Positions 21,921-33,980 of a stretch of 64,000 bases of DNA are shown one piece after another. The translations under genes were made by a program, and so were the position numbers. Numbering within the stretch: position 1 is the stretch's first letter; each line of letters begins with the position of its first letter. The notes below the pieces were generated by a model, which saw nothing but the letters and a program-made list of their open reading frames with translations, was not told where the DNA came from and did no database searches. The DNA comes from Neurospora crassa OR74A (Eukaryota; Ascomycota; Sordariomycetes; Sordariales; Sordariaceae): NCBI RefSeq assembly GCF_000182925.2, contig NC_026506.1, positions 2,294,001 through 2,358,000 of the forward strand, given 5' to 3'.

Positions 21921-24294
21921 TCAAAGTTCATACCCCCCGACCTCACTCACCTCCCTTGCAAACCCCTTCCAAAACTCACAAGGCGTCCTCTCATTCTGAT
22001 CGTCACGAACCGTCGTAAACCCCCAATCACCCACATTCAACACCCCTCCCATCCTCTCCTCACTACTAGCTGCTTTCGGCCCAGCAGTAGCAATACCCGA
22101 AGGCTTTCCCCAGCTGATCACCGGCGGCAGGTTCAGCAGTCCCTTGCGGTACGTGTTTGGGTCGCCACTAACGATAAACGAGGCAAAGTAGCTTTGCATG
22201 GCCATGCTGATGCCGGAGACGAAGGGCGCGAGGGCAGGAGCGAAGAAAGTCGAGAGGCAGTCGAGGATGGTTTGTGGTGAGGAGGAAGAGGAGGACGCGG
22301 GCGTGGAGGTGAAAAAAGTCGGAAGCAGGTCGGTGGCGTGTAGGTAGGGGAAGACAGAGTATTGCATCAGGTAGGTTCGCGATGGGGTGTAGGCTTCGGC
22401 TAGATCTGGAGGGTTGGGTGGTTCAGTCAGTATGGAATTGCGGAATTGGTCATGGTGTTAGACCTAATGGAGGATGTAATGACGTTGGTTTAAGGCTGTG
22501 TGATCCAAGCTGGAATGTCTCACCAAAAATGGCTGAGGTGATACCCGTTGGGAAGGGGGTGAACGGAGTTGGAGAACAGACAAGGAAACCTGAAGCCCTT
22601 CTCCAGCGGTACTTGCTCGAGCACTGCGCAGGGGGCTGTAGGGACAGTAAAGTGTAGGAAGAGACGCGCGGTTGGAACGCGGTTCAAGTTCCTTGACACG
22701 CAAGTGTACATGATGCTGTACTTGATGAGGAGGGTGGGGGGCAGCGACACAGAAGAATGATCAACTCACATCTCACGTTGCACGTAAAGCAACTGTCCCT
22801 CAGAAACGCCGCCATCCTTGTCGCCTGGCTGTCGTACTTCCTCTTCCCATCGGCGCTCTTCTTGCCCGGCACCGGATAGAACTGTTCAACCTTCTCAGCA
22901 TGCCCGCTTTCCCTCGTGTAGTTTGGAAACACGGTGTCGAGAAAGCCGGAAAACTGGTCATTCGTCCTGATGGCACCGCTGACGAAGAGACTGGACTCGT
23001 CCTTGACGTGCGATATCAACAAGCTCATTTCGCTCCCCGACTGTCCTTTCCAAAAGTTTCCCTGAGCGAGTTCCAGGAGCGGCATCTGACGAATAAGTTT
23101 TCCATCGGGCGTCGGTCCCACTGCAAATGTTCCAGGCATTTGCGAGGCTTGGAGCGCGGCGTTGGCTTTTGCAAGCGCATCGGGCGAGGTCTTGCGGAGG
23201 CAATTCACCACTGCTTTCCCAGAGCTAGAACTGCACCCTGCCAACCCTCCAAACTTCTTGAAGATGGCATCTACAGTCCCATTCCGATCCCAGGCCATTT
23301 GATACGCTGGACTCTGCAAGATGGCCCTTTGGAACATAGGATCGAGCTTGCCGCCCTCGGCCACTAGGTGATGCATGATCGACCCCGCTCCTGCAGATTC
23401 CCCCATCGCTGTTACGCGCTTTGGATCACCACCCACCAGGGAAATGTAACCTTTAACCCATTGAAGGGCTGCTCGCTGATCATGTAAACCAACGTTTGGA
23501 ACCGCAGAATTTTCCATCGATGTGCCGGCGAGCCAGCCATAAGTGCCGAGGCGGTAGTTGATTGATACAAAGATCATAGAGCCGGGGGATGGGACCGATT
23601 GAGTGAGGAGAGAGCTACCATCGTAAAAGAATGGTTGGAGAGACTCTTTTGATCCAAAGAGATAGGCGCCGCCATGAATCCAGAACGCTACTGGGAGGGG
23701 CGAAGGTTTCTTTGAAGCACCGGAAAGGTCGCGGAGTGTCTTTCCAGGAATGTACAGGTCCAGAAAGAGACAGTCCTCAGAGCCGCCACTGAAGAGCGGG
23801 ATGGGAAGTCCTCCTAGGCTGCTGAATGTCAGTGACGTCCAGGTCATTCGACCATGGAATATGGGTAGACATACAATTGGTTAAGCGCAGCACCGATGGG
23901 GGACTTGTTGCCTGGACCCATAAGGTTTAGTCCAGACACTGCAGTTTGGATGCATTGCGGTCCATAGCTGCCATCTTGGATGGTGTTGTTGATTTGTGGC
24001 GCCGCAGGTTTTGCCCAACGAAGATCTCCTACAGGAGGAGCGGCATAGCGAATGTTTCGAAACACGTATCTGCGCCTGTTAGCTTTGAAGCCGAAGCGAG
24101 AAGAACGACCTGGACACTCACATATCGCTCTTCGACCGGTAGCTCGACGCTTGGTATGAGCCATATGGCAAAGTAAGGACTGGCAATGCACTTGGGGATG
24201 CAAATTTGACGCCTAGGGATGCAGAGTCTATGAGGGCAGAAGACAGCGAAAAGAAGCCAAGTGAAATAAAAAGGAATGTGGTGCTTGGAAACAT
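21921..24294 (-). CDS. Secreted carboxylesterase type B (cholinesterase/lipase family)
   Basis: Alpha/beta-hydrolase that cleaves carboxylic esters, probably outside the cell. Exons 24294-24122, 24069-23875, 23821-22770 and 22405-21921 give 634 residues. A signal peptide is clear (MFPSTTFLFISLGFFSLSSA). Family marks in order: FRNIRYAAPPVGDLRW, the EDCLFLDLYIP motif, the oxyanion loop in WIHGGAYLFGS, the nucleophile elbow GESAGAGS, the disulfide segment DSCFTCNVRYLAEAY, and a late HATDL that supplies the active-site His. The start was chosen because it gives the signal peptide; a longer upstream frame does not. Intron 3 (364 nt) is unusually long. Intron 2 ends in CAGCAG, so a one-serine difference in the product is possible. 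Substrate unknown; such enzymes range from lipases to mycotoxin esterases. Confidence 0.9.
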
Positions 24295-25789
24295 TTTGGA
24301 TCCAACAGGTGCTAAGAGAGTGGTATCAACACGGAAAAGGAACGTATGAAGAAGAAACCAAAGAAGACCACCGCCAACCTTCAAGCACAAGTCATGAACT
24401 TCTGGGGGTTCTATCGAGGCGAAGAAAGAGTGGGAAAGCGATGGGGGCTCATCACACTGTTCGGGCTGGGCTTGGGCTTGGGGATATAGATCTATATTGC
24501 CCAGCTGAAGAAGGCTTGTTGTCCATTCCCATTAACCTATCAATCCCTTCCTACTTCAAAGCATAGATCACGCCTATAGGAACTTTCAAATTGTGTGCCA
24601 CCCACCCCCTAATATCTTCAGAGGGTTGGTTCCCGATCAAGATCTCCGGCAATGGACAAATGACATTTGAAACAGCTCGAGTTCTAAAAGACCGTTCTTG
24701 CGCCACCAGGTAAAAAGCCAAGATGAGTTTTTGTGATGCGACAGCCGCCTAGAGCTACCATTGGCGACTACTATTCAAGCCGGGCATTAGCTACCCGACC
24801 ACTCAACAACTGTCCGTCGCCGCTGATCAAGGTATCGGGACCCCCGGCCGGGTCTAGCATCTGTGTGGCCAAAGAGCAGCCAATCAGAATCCCAGAAAGC
24901 GCCCTTTTGGGAAAGTCGCAAATTACCCCTGAGGCTCAAGAGGCGCATGGCCGCCAGCCCTTAAATAACCGTCCGAATACTTTAGTAAGTGCCTGGCAGC
25001 CTGAAGTACTACATAATAAAAGGTTTTGGAAAATAGAGCGCTGCGGTGCTGTAGTTCGAGTCGAATCGAGCGGTCCCACACAGGTTGCCATCTTAAGGTA
25101 GCACTCAAAGTTTGGCCAGTCCTTGCCATTACAGATACCTCAGGAGCTTTCCGGTCAGGCGGTGTAACGGTAGTGAAAATATCATATTGTTATATAGAGA
25201 AATTGATGCGGACAATGTACGGTAATGAAACGGTAATGTATGCTAAAAGTCTCTTTACTGCCCTGTTCGTTGAAATTCTGGTTTCTATTTACTGCCTTAA
25301 CGATGGGGTCGAGGAGCTTTTGAATGGAAAAATCTGGTATATCGCGGTAAGGATCCTGGCCTTCTAATTGGTCGGATGTAAGTGCAGGTGCAGTGGTTGC
25401 AGTTGAGTGCAGCAACTTGCAGATTTAACCGAAACTGAACCTAAGCGATTACAAAAAGCAGCTGTATGACTCGACTGTGCCTTTACAGCCATCAAACTGG
25501 ATTTCAACTACCGCCATACCACCTGACCGGACAGCCCCTCAACGGGCGCCAGTCCCAAGACAATACATAGGTCACACTAAGCTTTGTTGGGGTGGACGGG
25601 CTCAACTCAACTTGACTGGTTGGGCGAATGGGGTTGTAGATAAAAATACACCTTTCAATTACCTAGGCTCTTTTGTTGAGTTCTTATTGTCACTCGCTCA
25701 CTTTCGGTCTGAATTGTACGTTACTGTTGCCTTCTTTCACTCTTTTATCCACGAAATCCCGTCAATCTCGGCCCGCCCAGTATATCAAA
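24295..25789. other. Divergent upstream region of carboxylesterase and bio2
   Basis: About 1.5 kb shared by two divergent genes. Composition changes: 24740-25090 is GC-rich, while 25170-25340 is AT-rich with many TpA steps. No gene supported. A GTTCGAGTC word near 25057 and a GCGGTGTAACGGTAG word near 25159 recall tRNA promoter boxes, but no cloverleaf can be built. It could be a decayed repeat. Confidence 0.4.
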
Positions 25790-27180
25790 ATGAGAAACAC
25801 CCACCAGACTCTCAAGAGAGCGGCGAGTCTCTACAGCACTTCCCAGTTAAGATACAGCGCCTCATCTACTCTGCGATTTCAATCCCGCCTTTCACATGCT
25901 CAATTCCGCTCACTCTCGTCGGCTGCAGGCTCCCAGGTGGCAAACATCCCGGCAACAAACAAGTACCAGAAGCTGGACTCGTTCGCTGGCCGGAACAGTC
26001 TCCTACAGGCTACCATTGCAGCAGATGCGCCCAGGAATGACTGGACAAAGGAGGAGATCCGAGAAATATACCAAACTCCGCTGATGGAACTGGTCTACTC
26101 GGCTGTAAGGCGCACCAGAAGAAGATAAGGAAACACAAAAACATTTATCAAGTAGCCTAACACTCACCTCTCTAGTCAACCCTACACCGACGATTCTTTG
26201 ACCCCGCCAGCGTCCAGCTCTGCACGCTCATGAACATCAAGACAGGTGGATGCTCAGAAGACTGCTCCTACTGCGCCCAGTCGAGCCGGTACAAGACGGG
26301 TGTAAAGGCAACAAAGATATCATCCGTCGATGAGGTCCTCCAGGCTGCAAAAATCGCAAAAGAAAATGGATCGACTCGGTTCTGCATGGGGGCCGCCTGG
26401 AGGGACATGCGGGGCCGCAAGACGAACCTCAAGAACATCAAAGCGATGGTGAGCGGGGTGAGGGAGCTCGGTATGGAGGCCTGCGTCACTCTAGGAATGA
26501 TTGACGAAAGCCAAGCGGCGGAACTGCGCGATGCCGGACTCACTGCATACAACCACAACGTCGACACCTCCCGGGAGTACTATCCAAACGTCATCACAAC
26601 CCGGACCTACGACGAGCGACTCAAGACAATCAACAACGTCCGTCAGGCCGGAATCCACGTCTGCTCGGGTGGCATCCTCGGCCTCGGTGAAGATGACACG
26701 GACCGTGTGAGCTTCCTATACACCGTTGCAACGATGGAAAGCCACCCGGAGAGCTTCCCGATCAACGCTCTCGTCCCCATCAAGGGAACCCCACTTGGAG
26801 ACGCCAGCGCCGCAAAATCGGAAACCGGGGAGCCGGAATCGACCGTAACCTTCCACGATACCGTCCGGATGGTGGCCACTGCACGGCTTGTTCTGCCAGG
26901 CTCGGTGATTCGGCTTGCGGCAGGGAGAATCAATCTGACAGAGTCCGAGCAGGCTCTTTGCTTTATGGCTGGAGCAAATGCAATCTTTACAGGAGAAAAG
27001 ATGCTGACTACACCGTGCAGTGGATGGGACGAGGACAAGGCCATGTTTGACCGGTGGGGTCTCCGGCCGATGCTTCCAGACGAGCTGCATGGATCAGAGA
27101 AGAGGCAGCATGCTGGCACCGAAGTCGGCCTTCAGCAGGAGCGTGCTGATGCTGTGAGAATGGCGTCTTCGTCTGCCTAA
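25790..27180 (+). CDS. bio2: Biotin synthase, mitochondrial (radical SAM)
   Basis: Inserts sulfur into dethiobiotin to make biotin, the last step of the pathway, in mitochondria. Exons 25790-26104 and 26176-27180 join in phase 0 to 439 residues. The first about 60 residues (MRNTHQTLKRAASLYSTSQL...) are rich in Arg, Ser and Leu and lack acids, a typical presequence. The radical-SAM cluster motif C-x3-C-x2-C is CSEDCSYC, preceded by MNIKTGG. Other marks are FCMGAAWRDMRGR, the AYNHNVDTSREYY segment, CSGGILGLGE and RLAAGRINL with the Arg ligand of the [2Fe-2S] cluster. The upstream frame continues above the chosen ATG, but the MRNTHQ start follows a TCAAA context and begins the presequence. The intron is 71 nt. 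It is not near other biotin genes. Confidence 0.96.
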
Positions 27181-28486
27181 GCAGCCGAGCCGGCCAGGCT
27201 GATTTTGGTGCCCGCAGGCATGTGCAGAACCCTTATCAGCCGCTTGCGAGGGTTTGTGATGAGCAGTATACCAGACCGACGTCGGAGGACTGTGCTGGTG
27301 ATCTTCGGGAAACCTTTGCTAGAGGTCGGCGGGGGGTATAATCTCGGCTATGTATGACGGGATTGAAGTTGCACTGGTCCTGGGGCAGGGGGGGGGGGTT
27401 GCTGGAGGAGAGCGAGTGACTAAAGAGGACCCTTCACTATAAACCGTAGTAGTTTCAAGCGGACTTGATTAGATATATCTCGTCTTTCTCGTCTTTTATT
27501 TTGTGCGGATTGATTTCGGAAATGAGTTTTACGTTTGCTTGACATACACTAATCTGTGGTATTCCGATAGATATGTAGAGGTACCTGACGACTTTGTACG
27601 ACTGCTCGCAACTGCTGAGTGAGCTGTAGGACGGGATATAGGGTGCGGTCGGTGATGCTGATGGTACTTACCTTTTGGCTCTTAAGGCATCGTAATGGGG
27701 GTTGTGTTTAAAGTGGAAGGAGCTCCCCACGAGGGCATCTCTTCTTGCAAGGAAAGCACTTTACTTAGCTCCTCCCGCTAATCTTTTTCGCTTCCCCTCT
27801 TCGTCCGCTGCTCTTTCGAATTCCTCTTGTTCAATCTGTCTTGAACACTGCACACTTACACTTTCCACTGAACCATCTCTCATTCTCGCTTCGAACCGTC
27901 CGACCTCGTGACTATGTGCTGATTGGGTCGCCCTGAATTGGTTAATCTGACAAATTTCTGACCGACAACGGCCAACATCGACTTAAGGGCTCTTCCCAAC
28001 TCTCAGCACCTTAAAGCAGTACCTATTGCAACCTACTTGGATAGTATGCGAGATTCAAGCCTATCACATTTGCGTGAAAGGAATACGGCGAGATGTTAAG
28101 ATTTTCTTGGGGTATGGCATCTATCCAACCCGCCTTGCCTTATTGACGTCCCGCATATTTTTGGAGGATAACAAATTTACCGTATTGAAATCCTGATATC
28201 CTGGCACAACTGTGATAAAGGAACCTTGCTCCATCCTTCGTCTTCACACGTCTTGATTTGGTATCTACAAACACTTCTCTATATGCGTTGCGTGGTCTGA
28301 ACCAAGCGGTCATTACAACCATGATATTCCTACAATATCTTATCTTCACATTGCAACTTCTTCCTTTTGACTCGGATAATGTCAAACGCCCACACATAAT
28401 TCACCCAAGAGGGACAGCCCTTGGATGTATAGGTTCTGCCCCTTCCCCCACGCGTCATACATCGTTCTCTTTCCCTTGCTTATAGC
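27181..28486. other. Convergent intergenic region between bio2 and cct5
   Basis: About 1.3 kb holding the two 3' untranslated regions. A G run lies at about 27389-27398. No frame over 90 codons with family resemblance and no RNA gene seen. Confidence 0.55.
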
Positions 28487-30476
28487 TTAGTAATCTTCCT
28501 CGCCCGACCCAGACACAATGACATTGTTGATCTTGAGAATCATTCTGCAGAGCTGCGTCGCAAGCATGAGCTGCTGCTTCTTGCCGATGAGGGGGTCAAT
28601 GACGAAAGCCTCCTTCATGTTGTTCGAGCCACGGCCCATGCAGTCAACACCAAGACGGCCGCGACCAGCAGGATCCTTGACCTGTTGGCTCTTGACCTCG
28701 GCCAGGGTAGCGATGGGGTTAAGACCGCTGTTCTCGGCCAGGGTCATGGGGATAGTGTCGAGAGCGTCGGCGAAGGCACGCATGGCGTACTGCTCCAAGC
28801 CAGGGGACTTGACAGCAGCGTCCTCAACGGCCAAGCTGCAGGCAATCTCGGCCGAACCACCACCGTAGACAACACGGTTGTCACGAACAAGGTTGCGCAC
28901 GACGCAAAGAGCGTCGTGAAGAGAACGCTTAGCCTCATCAATGATCTGGGTGAAAAAAGTCAGTCAAGACCTTACTGATGCAACAGAACTCCATCGCTTA
29001 CCATCTTGTTGCTACCCCTGACAAAGACAGTCACGGCCCTGGTGTTGGCGCACTCCTCGATCACAAGCATCTTCTCCCTTGTCGTACCGAATGTCATCTC
29101 GCGAACAACACCAGCCCTACCGAGCTTCTCGGGCTTGAGATCCTCGAAGCGAGGAACAATGCGACCGTTTGTGGCAATCGCAATCAGCTCAATCTCGGGA
29201 CCACCGACCCATCGGACAGCAGGAAGGTTGTTCTGAAGGAGCAAGTGGTTCGCCTCGTCGTCGAAACCCCACTGGCAGATGGCCAGATTGGCACCAGTGT
29301 TCTTTATTTGCTGAATCATCTCGATAAACTTCTCGCGCTCGTACGTCTGCAGCTTCTTGAACTCCTCAACGCTGGTGATGTCGAGTCTGTGCTTAGTCTT
29401 GGGCTTGGGAGGCTCGAAGGCGCATGTGAGAATGGCAATCTTGGCGTCCCTAACCTCGGAAGGCATCTGGGGATGCGAGAAGTCCTTGTCGATAATGACA
29501 CCCTTGACGAGGATAGTGTCTTCGAGAGCACCTCCAACCTTGCCGTCCACCTTGATGAGCTCGAAATCGACATCCTTGCGCTCCAGATCGGCGACGGAGA
29601 GGACCGCATCGACGGCAATGTTGGCGAACTGGTCGTGGGCCTTGGAGACGATCTTGCTGCCCAAACTTGTCCTCGCGACCTTGACCAGGTTTGCGGTTTC
29701 CTCCTTGCTGAACTCGATAACATCGGAAATTCTGTCAAGCTCGGCCACAGCAATGTCGCAAGCTTGGTCATAACCGTCGGCGATTCTGATGGGGTGGATG
29801 CCCTTGTCAATAAGCTCTGCCGCCTGCTCGAGCAGCGCGCCAGCAAGCACAACAACACCTGTGGTGCCATCACCAATCTCGTCATCCTGGGACTTGGAGA
29901 GCTCGACTAGCAGCTTGGCAACGTGATTTGTGATCTCCATTTGTTGTAGAATGGTCGCGCCATCGTTGGTCACTGTGATATCGCCGTCGGGCGAGATGAG
30001 GATCTTGTCGAGGCCACGAGGTCCCAGGGAAGTCTTAACAATGTTTGCGACGGTTCTGGCGGCGAGAATGTGGTTCTTGACGGCTTCGTTTCCGTATTGC
30101 CTCTTCTTCTTTCCTTGACTGCAGTAGGAATTGTCGTGTTAGAGTGGACCGTAGGACCAAGGCTCGGAATATCGGCGGAAAGGGGGACTAACTCTCTGAC
30201 AACGATGAGAGGGCGGCCCTGCTCATCCTTCATCATCACCGCTGTTTCGGGGAGGCGTTAGCATTTTCAGCCGGCGTGGGATCGGGATGGTTGACGGAGA
30301 AACCAAAAGAGTCGCGGCATACCGTTCGACAAATCCAAATCTGCACATCTCAAAGTTAGTTACGCTGTCGCGGTCCGGTGGACAGTGCGGTCTGGAAGGT
30401 ATTCAGGGAAGTGGGGAGGGGTGGTTAAAGGGGGGGGAGGGGGAAGGAGGGGCTCAGAGAACATACTCAACGCCAT
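28487..30476 (-). CDS. cct5: T-complex protein 1 (CCT) epsilon subunit
   Basis: One of eight subunits of the cytosolic group II chaperonin that folds actin, tubulin and other proteins with ATP. Five coding exons, 30476-30467 (10 nt), 30340-30323 (18 nt), 30241-30193, 30118-29002 and 28945-28487, give 550 residues, the usual length. The first exons encode [18 protein letters not shown], then RPLIVVRE and [15 protein letters not shown]. The latter, with the SPDGD and [13 protein letters not shown] blocks, places it in the epsilon class. ATPase motifs are [15 protein letters not shown] and, near the end, the YGGGSAEI segment. It ends in [13 protein letters not shown]. The two tiny first exons were found from conservation of the N-terminus and correct splice signals. 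It shares a 931-nt upstream region with hbs1. Confidence 0.96.
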
Positions 30477-31407
30477 CTTGGGCAATATTACGACTGCGGT
30501 CGGTAGTGTGCAGTCACTATTATTGTTTGATTATGTGGTCGACCTCGTAGAGCTTCGGCACGATAGTCGGGGCGGTTGCAGGTATGGTGAAGAGGGTTGG
30601 GTTTGGGGATGATGGTGGTGTTGTTGTTGAACACTGGTGGAATGGGCGTCCGGTCAGACAGGAGCTCTTTGCGACCTCCGCTGCTGGCGGGCACCTCCAG
30701 CTTTCCCTACGCCAATCTCAAAAAATTGAACCCAGCTTCCACGAAACCGCCCCGCCAGCAGGAAGGCGGTCAGCTCCACCGGCGTGTGCTCTGCTCTGGG
30801 CTGCTGTGCTTTGAAAGCTGCCCGGCAATTGACGGGGAGAGGCCAGCTGGCAAGGGTCCGATGGCATGTACCTACTTGGGAGAACTTCTGGCATAAGCGG
30901 ATATGACCAGATATGGTCATCTGCTTGACGCACATTAAACGCCTAGGCTTTTGCTCTCACTCACCGCTTTCGACCAGGCAGCTTCTGTGACGCTGCTTTG
31001 GTGGGGTCAACCGGCACGATCCAAGGTCGTGGCGGGGCAGCACCTTGGTTGCTCCGTCGCACGGCCGCCTGGAGCTTCCCGCTGCAGGAACTTTGTCTTT
31101 TATGTCATTCATTCAAGAGATGCTTCACAGCCTGAGAATTGTTACACTGAACAACCGAACCGCATAGAGCAGATCAAACCCCAAAATACACATCAAGTGC
31201 ATTCATTTCAATATCTTGACTCGTTCCACCACACCTTCAACTTTCATTTCCGTCATCGTCGCCGTATCGCAGCGAGCGCAGGCATCTGGGGTCGGAATCA
31301 GGGTTGCCTCAGCCTTAAAAGAGCGTCACGTCCGTCTCGTTCTTCAAGCATTCACCATCACTCTTTTTCAGGATCCAGCAAACACATATCGATAACAACT
31401 CATTGTC
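30477..31407. promoter_or_regulatory. Divergent promoter region of cct5 and hbs1
   Basis: 931 nt between divergent start codons. A G-rich stretch (30430-30455) lies within 50 nt of the cct5 ATG, and a pyrimidine-rich leader runs before the hbs1 ATG. No frame here is supported as a gene; no clear TATA box. Confidence 0.5.
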
Positions 31408-33980
31408 ATGGCACGCCATCAAAACATCCGAAACCTCGACTACGAGGCAGAACTTGAGGAGTACGGAGCGTTCTCCGACGAGGAAGAGGAGGAGCTCAGC
31501 CCAGAAGACCAGGTCCGCATGAGGGAAGGCACAGCTCAGGTACTGGAAGCACTTGGAGTTGAGGCACACAAAGTCCCAAAGACGCAGATAGAAGAGTCGC
31601 TGTGGCACTACTACTGGGATGTTGACAAGACCATCACCTACCTCATTTCCAAGTACATCGACCCGCCCAAGAAACCTGCCAAGACTGCTCCTCCAAAGAC
31701 AGCGCCAAAGCAAGATGGTAAGTCCAGACCCTTACATCATCATTCCTTTCCTTGTGAACAGCGAGTCAAGTGCCGCTGCCAACGGACGCAAGGCACCTGC
31801 ATCTTGGGTAAAGGGTCTGGGCCGTGGTGGCCGACTTCGCTCAGCCGGTCATATCCCGTTGCTCTTTGCGAACCCTCATTGACAACGTCCTGTCAAGCGG
31901 CCATTGCAAGTGCTTCTCGCCAGTCATTTGCCCACCTGTTCCGGGACTTGCCATGGGGAAACATTCCACCCGAGCGGCAGGCGGTTCTCATACCGCCTCC
32001 GCAGCTACCTGCAGGCCTTCTTGGAGGTTCAGGAGCGCCTCCGAAGATGTCCAAGCTGCAGCAGCTGGCAGCCGCCCGGAAGAAGAAAGCCGAAGAGAAG
32101 AGCGCCTCAGGAGAAGTTGAGCAGACACAAGTCAAGATGACGGAGCTCACTGTCAACGACAACCAAGCATCCAAAGAGAATCGTCCGCTGGCTGGCGTGT
32201 TTGGCAAGCGGGTAAAGATATCAGAGACCACTGCTCAAGGACGCATCCCACTCACTATGGCGGAGCCCACAAGACCCGAAATACCACAAGCTCAAGCGCC
32301 AGAGGCTACTCCAAGTCAGCACCAGGAGGAGGATCCAATCGACCCGGAGCCGGCAGTGGCACCGCCAAAAGCTCAACCGTCTGCTTTCGCGTCGACTCTC
32401 TTCGGCCCCTCATCGGATAGTCCCAAGCGCAGACCCCGCGAAGTGTTCGCCTTACCATACATGGCAATTTCTTCGTACAGCCCGGATGCCTTTGGCAAAC
32501 CCAGCCCAGATGACGTGGTCCTTGCGGCTCAGGCGAAAGGTTCGCTCACGGGAAAGAAACAGCACTAACGCAGTCACTAATAGTCGCCACAGCCGGAAAG
32601 AAGTCTGCGAACGTCCACAACAAAAAAGGGTCATCTTCCGCAGATGGCGTGACCAACCAAGTCAGCCAGCTCAAGATAGACGACACACCCTTGCCAAAGA
32701 GCCGCAATCTCAACGTGCTCTCTGAATTTGAAAAGCAGAAGGGTAAGAAGACTGCCAGTTTCGTGGTTGTCGGCCACGTTGATGCCGGCAAGAGCACCAT
32801 GATGGGGCGACTACTACTCGACCTCAATGTTGTCGACCAGCGGACCGTCGACAAACTTCGGAAAGAGGCGGAAAAGATCGGCAAAACGTCTTTTGCGCTT
32901 GCCTGGGTATTGGATCAACGCCACGAGGAGCGTAGTCGAGGCGTCACCATCGACATTGCTACCAATCGCTTCGAGACAGAAACTACTTCTTTTACTATTC
33001 TTGACGCTCCTGGCCATAGGGACTTTATTCCCAACATGATCGCTGGCGCAAGTCAGGCAGACTTTGCGATCCTGGTTATCGATGCAAGTACAGGAGCTTT
33101 CGAGTCTGGTCTCAAGGGTCAAACCAGAGAACATTCTCTTCTTATCCGCAGCATGGGTGTCTCGAGAATCATCGTGGCTGTAAACAAGCTTGACACGGTC
33201 AACTGGTCCCAGGAGAGATTCGACGAGATCACGCACCAGGTTTCGGGATTCTTGACAGCGACTGGGTTCCAGCCCAAGAACATCGCGTTTGTACCCGTAT
33301 CGGGCCTCCACGGTGATAACCTCGTCCGAAAATCCACAGACCCAGCAGCGTCTTGGTATACGGGTAAAACACTGGTGGAGGAGCTCGAGGCTTCGGAACC
33401 AAGTGCGAGGGCATTGGCCAAACCCCTGCGGATGACCATTTCGGAGGTTATGCGCACACCCCAGAGTTCCATATCGATCACTGGCCGCATCGACGCGGGC
33501 TCATTGCAAATGGGCGATGCGCTTCTGGTGCAACCAAGCGGCGAGAAGGCCTACGTCAAATCTCTTCAGGTCGACGACGGAGAACCAGCGGACTGGGCCG
33601 TTGCCGGACAGAATGTGGTCCTTCATCTCAGCAACATCGATCCCATTCACGTCCGCGTCGGAGACATCGTATGCGACCCTGCCAAGCCGATTCAGTGTGT
33701 GGACACGTTCACGCTCAAGGCGTTGGCGTTCGACATTCTCATGCCCATGCAGGTGGATGTGCACAGGGGAAGGCTCCATGCGGCTGGAAAGATCGAGGCT
33801 ATCGATGCCATCTTGGATAAAGTGACAGGCAAGGTGACGAAGAAGAAACCAATGATTGTGAAACCAGGAACAGTTTCTAGGGTTAGGGTCACGCTACACT
33901 CAAAGGTACCACTCGAGGCAGGACAGAGGGTCGTGCTTAGGAGTGGTGGACAAACGGTGGCAGCTGGATTGTTGGAATGA
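31408..33980 (+). CDS. hbs1: Hbs1-type ribosome-rescue GTPase
   Basis: eRF3/EF-1alpha-like GTPase that works with Dom34 to split stalled ribosomes in no-go and non-stop decay. Exons 31408-31717, 31762-31807 (46 nt), 31911-32539 and 32584-33980 give 793 residues. The N-terminus carries the HBS1_N domain (LWHYYWDVDKTITYLISKYI), followed by the SFAHLFRDLPW and PPERQAVLIPP linker blocks typical of fungal Hbs1, then a disordered linker. The GTPase follows: GHVDAGKST (G1), DAPGHRDF (G3), NKLD (G4) and SGLHGDNL (G5). Two beta-barrel domains follow, ending GQTVAAGLLE. The HBS1_N domain separates it from eRF3/Sup35. The last intron (44 nt) is very short, so its donor is the least certain part of the model. 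Confidence 0.94.

Noticed and set aside
25040-25200. Possible tRNA gene from promoter-box-like words
   Set aside because: The B-box-like word precedes the A-box-like word and no acceptor, D, anticodon and T stems can be paired.
28978-29910. 310-codon open frame antisense to cct5
   Set aside because: Same explanation: C-ending codon bias in a conserved, highly expressed gene leaves the opposite strand open.
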